Shown piece by piece: positions 27,249 through 30,218 of a DNA stretch of 30,218 nt. Positions within the stretch are counted from its first letter, which is position 1. Each line of letters starts with the position of its first letter. The DNA is from a virus: IMG/VR virus record IMGVR_UViG_3300032722_000689, positions 1 to 30,218 of that record; one strand, written 5' to 3'. The notes under the pieces were generated by a model, which made no database searches, was not told the DNA's origin, and saw only the letters and a program-made list of their open reading frames with translations. A program made the translations under genes and the position numbers.

Positions 27249-27743
27249 CTATTTGTCTTGCTTGCCCAAAATTTGTTTTATTAGCTCGTTGCGGTCAAAT
27301 ACTACACCTTTTCCGTCAATTGGCTCATCTTCGCCAGTGGCGTCTTTTTTATTGTCTTTTTGTATTTGGTAATCTAGTTTAGCTTTGGCTAGTTGTAACT
27401 GTACCATTTTTAGCTTTTTGTCTAATTTGGCAGTTTTAGCTGTAATGGCATGACCTAGCATTACACTTGCTGTCTGTAGTATAACACCACTGAATCGTGG
27501 CTCTACATTCATACCTAAATCTATTAGATCTTCGGCTTTATCTTGTGCCAATTTTGCTAGTTCGTCTAGTTCTTTATCGCCAGTATCTAAATCATGTACT
27601 GTTGGGAGTGCAGCATCAATACGATCTATTGCAGTATCAACATCTGTTATAAGCAGACGATTTTCAGCAATATGCTGTTCGGCTTCTGCTGGGGTCGCGT
27701 CATCAGACGGCAAGTTAAATAACTCTTCTAATTTTTTTGTCAT
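27249..27743 (-). CDS. 16: Terminase small subunit, gp16-like
   Basis: A 164-residue acidic, helical protein with the layout of T4-type gp16: an acidic N-terminus, a central helical region LIDLGMNVEPRFSGVILQTA followed by ASVMLGHAITAKTAKLDKKL and a Lys-rich coiled coil, then a C-terminal DRNELIKQILG tail. These central blocks are close to those I associate with small terminase subunits of aquatic T4-like phages. Gp16 forms rings that regulate the gp17 motor and recognise packaging sites. The order gp4 then gp16 fits, with gp17 three genes further on. A late-type octamer lies five bases before ATG, and there is no Shine-Dalgarno. Identification is by pattern; not certain. Confidence 0.75.
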   Translation of the reverse strand: MTKKLEELFNLPSDDATPAEAEQHIAENRLLITDVDTAIDRIDAALPTVHDLDTGDKELDELAKLAQDKAEDLIDLGMNVEPRFSGVILQTASVMLGHAITAKTAKLDKKLKMVQLQLAKAKLDYQIQKDNKKDATGEDEPIDGKGVVFDRNELIKQILGKQDK

Positions 27744-27748
27744 ACAAC

Positions 27749-27756
27749 TATTTATT
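27749..27756 (-). promoter_or_regulatory. Late-type octamer abutting the gp16 start
   Basis: AATAAATA on the minus strand, overlapping the gp4 stop codon, with GTTGT between it and the gp16 ATG. Confidence 0.5.
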
Positions 27757-28186
27757 TGCCGCGACCTTGAGCGAAAATCATATCTTCGGTTACTACTCTA
27801 AAAGTTAAGCCATTGGCTTTGCACCATTGTCTAGCAGCTTCCCATTTTGCCATGTTTAGAATGGCACTGGCTTGATCTCGAACATTTTTTGCACCTTCTA
27901 AAGTAGTTTCTTTTTTAGGTTTAATTTCAACTATTTCAGCATGTTGGGCGCCACCAGCGTCCTGATATGTAATTAAAAAATCTGGTACGTAGATGGTATT
28001 CTTACCTGTTAATGGATTACGATAATTGATGCGAACTGCTTCACTGGCCCATTGTAGTATGCTAGGATTGTTGTCGCAAAATTGCATGAATACAAATTCC
28101 CAGCTTGAACGATATGTTGGAGTTTTGTTTCCAACATACTTGGCAGGATTTTGTAATTGAAATTTACCTTGTGCGTATTTTGCCAT
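27752..28186 (-). CDS. 4: Head completion protein gp4 (nuclease-like)
   Basis: A 144-residue protein matching T4-type gp4 (also called gp50), needed to finish DNA-filled heads so that tails can attach. Blocks: YVGNKTPTYRSSWEFVFMQF, then SEAVRINYRNPLTGK, then YVPDFLITYQD, and EIVEIKPKKET. The WE..F, PDF and EIKPK residues form a PD-(D/E)XK-type nuclease core like that of TnsA-type proteins. Length is normal. It overlaps the upstream gene by one base (TAATG) and is followed by gp16. Confidence 0.9.
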   Translation of the reverse strand: MAKYAQGKFQLQNPAKYVGNKTPTYRSSWEFVFMQFCDNNPSILQWASEAVRINYRNPLTGKNTIYVPDFLITYQDAGGAQHAEIVEIKPKKETTLEGAKNVRDQASAILNMAKWEAARQWCKANGLTFRVVTEDMIFAQGRGK

Positions 28187-28572
28187 TATGGTAGTATAGT
28201 TCTAGTGATCATCGGACTAGTTGTTGGTTTTGTTTTAATACCGATTGTACTAGTAGCAACTCTATTGAAGTTTAAAAACGCTGCCAAATAATTGTTTAGT
28301 TGGCCTGGAGTTAATTTTTGGAATTCTGATAATACTGTTAATGGGTCAAGATTTTGTGCCTGTGCTGTATAAACTACGGTAGCAGCAAGAGCTTGGCCAG
28401 ACGCGGCATTACCAGTATATTGTTCAAAATATGCAATAATAGCATCATTGGCATTTGCGCTGATTGCAAAAGTACCTTGGAAGAAATTGTTAAAGTATTG
28501 ATTAACATTATTCTGACTACCAGATAAGTCTGGTGCCTGTATGTTGGTTGCTGTTGAAATTTGTTGTGCCAT
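28186..28572 (-). CDS. 128-residue virion-associated-looking protein
   Basis: The start MAQQISTATNIQAPDLSGSQ at 28572 is chosen because GGAGG lies seven bases upstream; a longer non-ATG start would overlap the previous gene. It is rich in Ala, Asn, Gln, Thr and aromatic residues (NQYFNNFFQGTFAIS), with a helical middle (LTVLSEFQKLTPGQLNNYLA). It sits between the tail-tube-like protein and gp4, so a structural role is probable. No named family is recognised. Confidence 0.75.
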   Translation of the reverse strand: MAQQISTATNIQAPDLSGSQNNVNQYFNNFFQGTFAISANANDAIIAYFEQYTGNAASGQALAATVVYTAQAQNLDPLTVLSEFQKLTPGQLNNYLAAFLNFNRVATSTIGIKTKPTTSPMITRTILP

Positions 28573-28574
28573 TA

Positions 28575-30038
28575 TTAACCTCCACCGTTGGCCCAACCGG
28601 CCAAGTTGGATGCATCAACTGACCCATCGGGATTAAATGTTGCTTGAGTAGCTGTTAACGAATTAATTTCGTCTGACACAGAATTATATGCGTCGCCGAT
28701 TGCAGTTGACAACGATTTAACACCAGATGCAATCCCCGATTCTAACCCAGATGCGGCTGTTGCTAATCCGCCTGTAATTCCTGCGGCAGCAACTGCACCA
28801 CCTCCTGCAGATAATCCGTTTATAGATTGTGTTACTGCGTTCATTACACCAGTTTTTGCCATATTCTCTACTGTGGCAAGAGCAGCCTTGGGATTTTGTA
28901 TTGCGGCTGTTGCCATACTTAACAAGCCTTGCGCTGAACCCAGCTGTCCTGCTGCAAGGGTGCCCGCGCCAAGACCGCCAAGTAAACTGCCAAGTGCAGG
29001 TAAAGCAAATCCGCCTGCGTTGGTTAATGCTGTTGCGGCCGACCCAAGTAATCCTGCTGCTACTGTAGCAAAACTAGTAGAAGCATTTAATGCTCCGGTG
29101 TTGGGGTAAGCAACAACTGATCCACCCGACGTTGTTAAATTATAATCAGCCAAGTCGGTCACAGTCTGCGGTGCGGCTGTATATCCACCACGTCCGTCGG
29201 ACACAATATCAACGCCTGCTGCAGGAGCAATTGGACTTGGTGTATTGTCGTAATGCAAATCAATGAAGCCGCCTGCGGTATTTGTAGTTGTGTATCCTGT
29301 TTGATATTTGACAGTTTCGTACGAAATACTCATCTGGTGATTCATAAACTCCTGCGACCCGTTGTCGTGATCACCGTGTTTAAAACTAGTAATAATAGGA
29401 TTAATTAATTCGTACTCGCTAAAATTCTTTTGGTATAAACTATAAATTCTTATAGCATTAATATATTGATACTGTTGATAAGCATTTTGTGAATTGTAAC
29501 TAGCAACCGGACGAGGTGTATAACCCCATTCAAAGCTAGGACGCTCTTGATACTTGCTAATTATTCCGTAGGTGGCATCTGCATAATCACTATCACGATA
29601 AAAGAAGCTATAGTAATCATACCAAAAGCTTCTTACGTTGTCTGCTTGGTCATCATGGAATGTAATGTTGACAGGATCGTAGTTAATTTTGTTTTGTACA
29701 ATGTTCTTACGATTGTAAGCATTATGTATTTTTGTATCAATTGTAAATTTTGGTAAGCTAACACTTTTAACAATCATACCTAGCTCTTGAGCAGTAAGAT
29801 TGCTTACGTTACTGATCTGCGGATTAAAGTCAAATTCCACATAGAATAGATAACCCATCTTAGGACTAAGTCTATAATTTCCATCAACAAAGATTCTACT
29901 TGCGTGTTGGTAATTACGAACATTGACTATGCCAGTTGAACCATCATCTAATGTTGTTGTTGTCTTAGATGGTTGTAGATACTTGTTAATCGAAGTAGCC
30001 GGTCCGTTAAGAGAGTTTGGGTTTGCAGGTGTTGCCAT
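28575..30038 (-). CDS. Tail-tube-like baseplate protein (gp19/gp54/gp48 family type)
   Basis: A 487-residue structural protein. Residues about 55-230 resemble the tail-tube fold of T4-like phages: LSPKMGYLFYVEFDFNPQIS, VKSVSLPKFTIDTKIHNAYN, then PVNITFHDDQADNVRSFWYD and YSFFYRDSDY, followed by later strands (FSEYELINPIITSFKHGDHD, QMSISYETVKYQTG). Its large size beyond gp19 fits a tube-initiator/cap baseplate protein (gp54 or gp48) better than the tube subunit itself. The last 220 residues are Ala/Gly/Ser-rich, low in complexity and perhaps membrane-like or flexible. It is the first gene after an intrinsic terminator, with a GATAAATA octamer six bases before its ATG. Confidence 0.72.
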   Translation of the reverse strand: MATPANPNSLNGPATSINKYLQPSKTTTTLDDGSTGIVNVRNYQHASRIFVDGNYRLSPKMGYLFYVEFDFNPQISNVSNLTAQELGMIVKSVSLPKFTIDTKIHNAYNRKNIVQNKINYDPVNITFHDDQADNVRSFWYDYYSFFYRDSDYADATYGIISKYQERPSFEWGYTPRPVASYNSQNAYQQYQYINAIRIYSLYQKNFSEYELINPIITSFKHGDHDNGSQEFMNHQMSISYETVKYQTGYTTTNTAGGFIDLHYDNTPSPIAPAAGVDIVSDGRGGYTAAPQTVTDLADYNLTTSGGSVVAYPNTGALNASTSFATVAAGLLGSAATALTNAGGFALPALGSLLGGLGAGTLAAGQLGSAQGLLSMATAAIQNPKAALATVENMAKTGVMNAVTQSINGLSAGGGAVAAAGITGGLATAASGLESGIASGVKSLSTAIGDAYNSVSDEINSLTATQATFNPDGSVDASNLAGWANGGG

Positions 30039-30044
30039 ATATAA

Positions 30045-30052
30045 TATTTATC
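30045..30052 (-). promoter_or_regulatory. Late-type octamer abutting a start codon
   Basis: GATAAATA on the minus strand, six bases (TTATAT) before the ATG at 30038. Confidence 0.5.
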
Positions 30053-30056
30053 CAAT

Positions 30057-30087
30057 AAAAAACCCGGAGGATTAAGTCCGGGTTTTT
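30057..30087. terminator. Bidirectional intrinsic terminator
   Basis: CCCGGA/TCCGGG stem with eight-base loop, flanked by A-run and T-run, so it works on either strand. On the minus strand it ends transcription of the gene at the right edge. Confidence 0.88.
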
Positions 30088-30103
30088 AGTGAGTTAAATT
30101 AAA

Positions 30104-30218
30104 TTAACCAGTGATTGTTGAGCCAGTTGTTTGTGAAGTAACTGTAGTTCCAACGCCGCCGCCAATAGTCTGGATAGCATTGTCAAATCTAATAGTTAAT
30201 GCAATTTGAACTGCGTCA
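30104..30218 (-). CDS. Partial CDS, C-terminus of a probable virion protein
   Basis: Only the last 37 codons and the stop lie in the window; the gene continues past the right edge. The peptide has DAVQIALTIRFDNAIQTIGG followed by a Thr/Ser/Gly-rich tail (TTVTSQTTGSTITG). The composition and neighbours suggest a tail or other virion protein, but the family cannot be assigned. The terminator at 30057-30087 follows its stop. Confidence 0.6.
   Translation of the reverse strand, partial: DAVQIALTIRFDNAIQTIGGGVGTTVTSQTTGSTITG

Overview
The window is a stretch of a T4-superfamily (contractile-tail) bacteriophage genome. The T4-type genes I recognise, nearly all on the minus strand, are a tail-tube-like baseplate protein, head-completion gp4, terminase small (gp16) and large (gp17) subunits, single-strand-binding gp32, recombinase UvsX and its mediator UvsY. 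Their sequence style is closest to the aquatic (cyanophage/pelagiphage-like) branch. The DNA is AT-rich. The host cannot be read from the sequence, but a Gram-negative aquatic bacterium is a reasonable guess.

Layout, left to right. 1-3000: end of an unknown gene, tRNA-Leu(TAA), a phage-encoded RNA polymerase omega homologue with its own sigma70-type promoter, a PP-loop ATPase on the plus strand, a metallophosphoesterase and an unknown protein. 2934-7335: a large tRNA cluster (26 tRNAs in 3424-7133) with an HNH endonuclease gene, a tiny HTH protein, several long RNA hairpins, strong internal promoters, and two gene-poor stretches (about 490 and 520 bp) rich in RNA structure. 7336-10100: two tiny genes, duplicated sigma70 promoters, a sodium:solute symporter (DUR3-like) and a 2-oxoglutarate-oxygenase-like gene in one late-type operon. 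10097-12681: an isolated plus-strand gene and an overlapping three-gene operon around a second PP-loop ATPase. 12701-12877: two more tRNAs with their own promoter. 12915-20083: a nuclease-like protein, then the replication/recombination operon read as gp32, uvsX, small acidic protein, radical SAM enzyme, uvsY, small protein, methyltransferase, cytidylyltransferase-cupin fusion. 20191-30218: packaging and virion genes.

Together the 29 tRNAs cover all 20 amino acids, including an initiator tRNA, so the phage could supply a complete decoding set. Two promoter classes stand out. Sigma70-type promoters (TTGACA-like, 17-18 bp spacer, TATAAT-like) precede the tRNA segments, the hairpin elements, rpoZ and gp32. 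T4 late-type octamers (NATAAATA) precede virion and accessory genes, in four cases only 4-6 bases before the start codon. Auxiliary metabolism is prominent: a transporter, two iron-oxygenase-like proteins, two PP-loop ATPases, a radical SAM enzyme, a methyltransferase and a nucleotidyltransferase-cupin fusion.

The best candidates for something undescribed are the related long-stem RNA elements in the tRNA cluster (3692-3775, 3867-4000, 4958-5034), two with their own strong promoters and one a tRNA-like oddity. Nearly all their non-Watson-Crick pairs are G-U on the transcribed strand.
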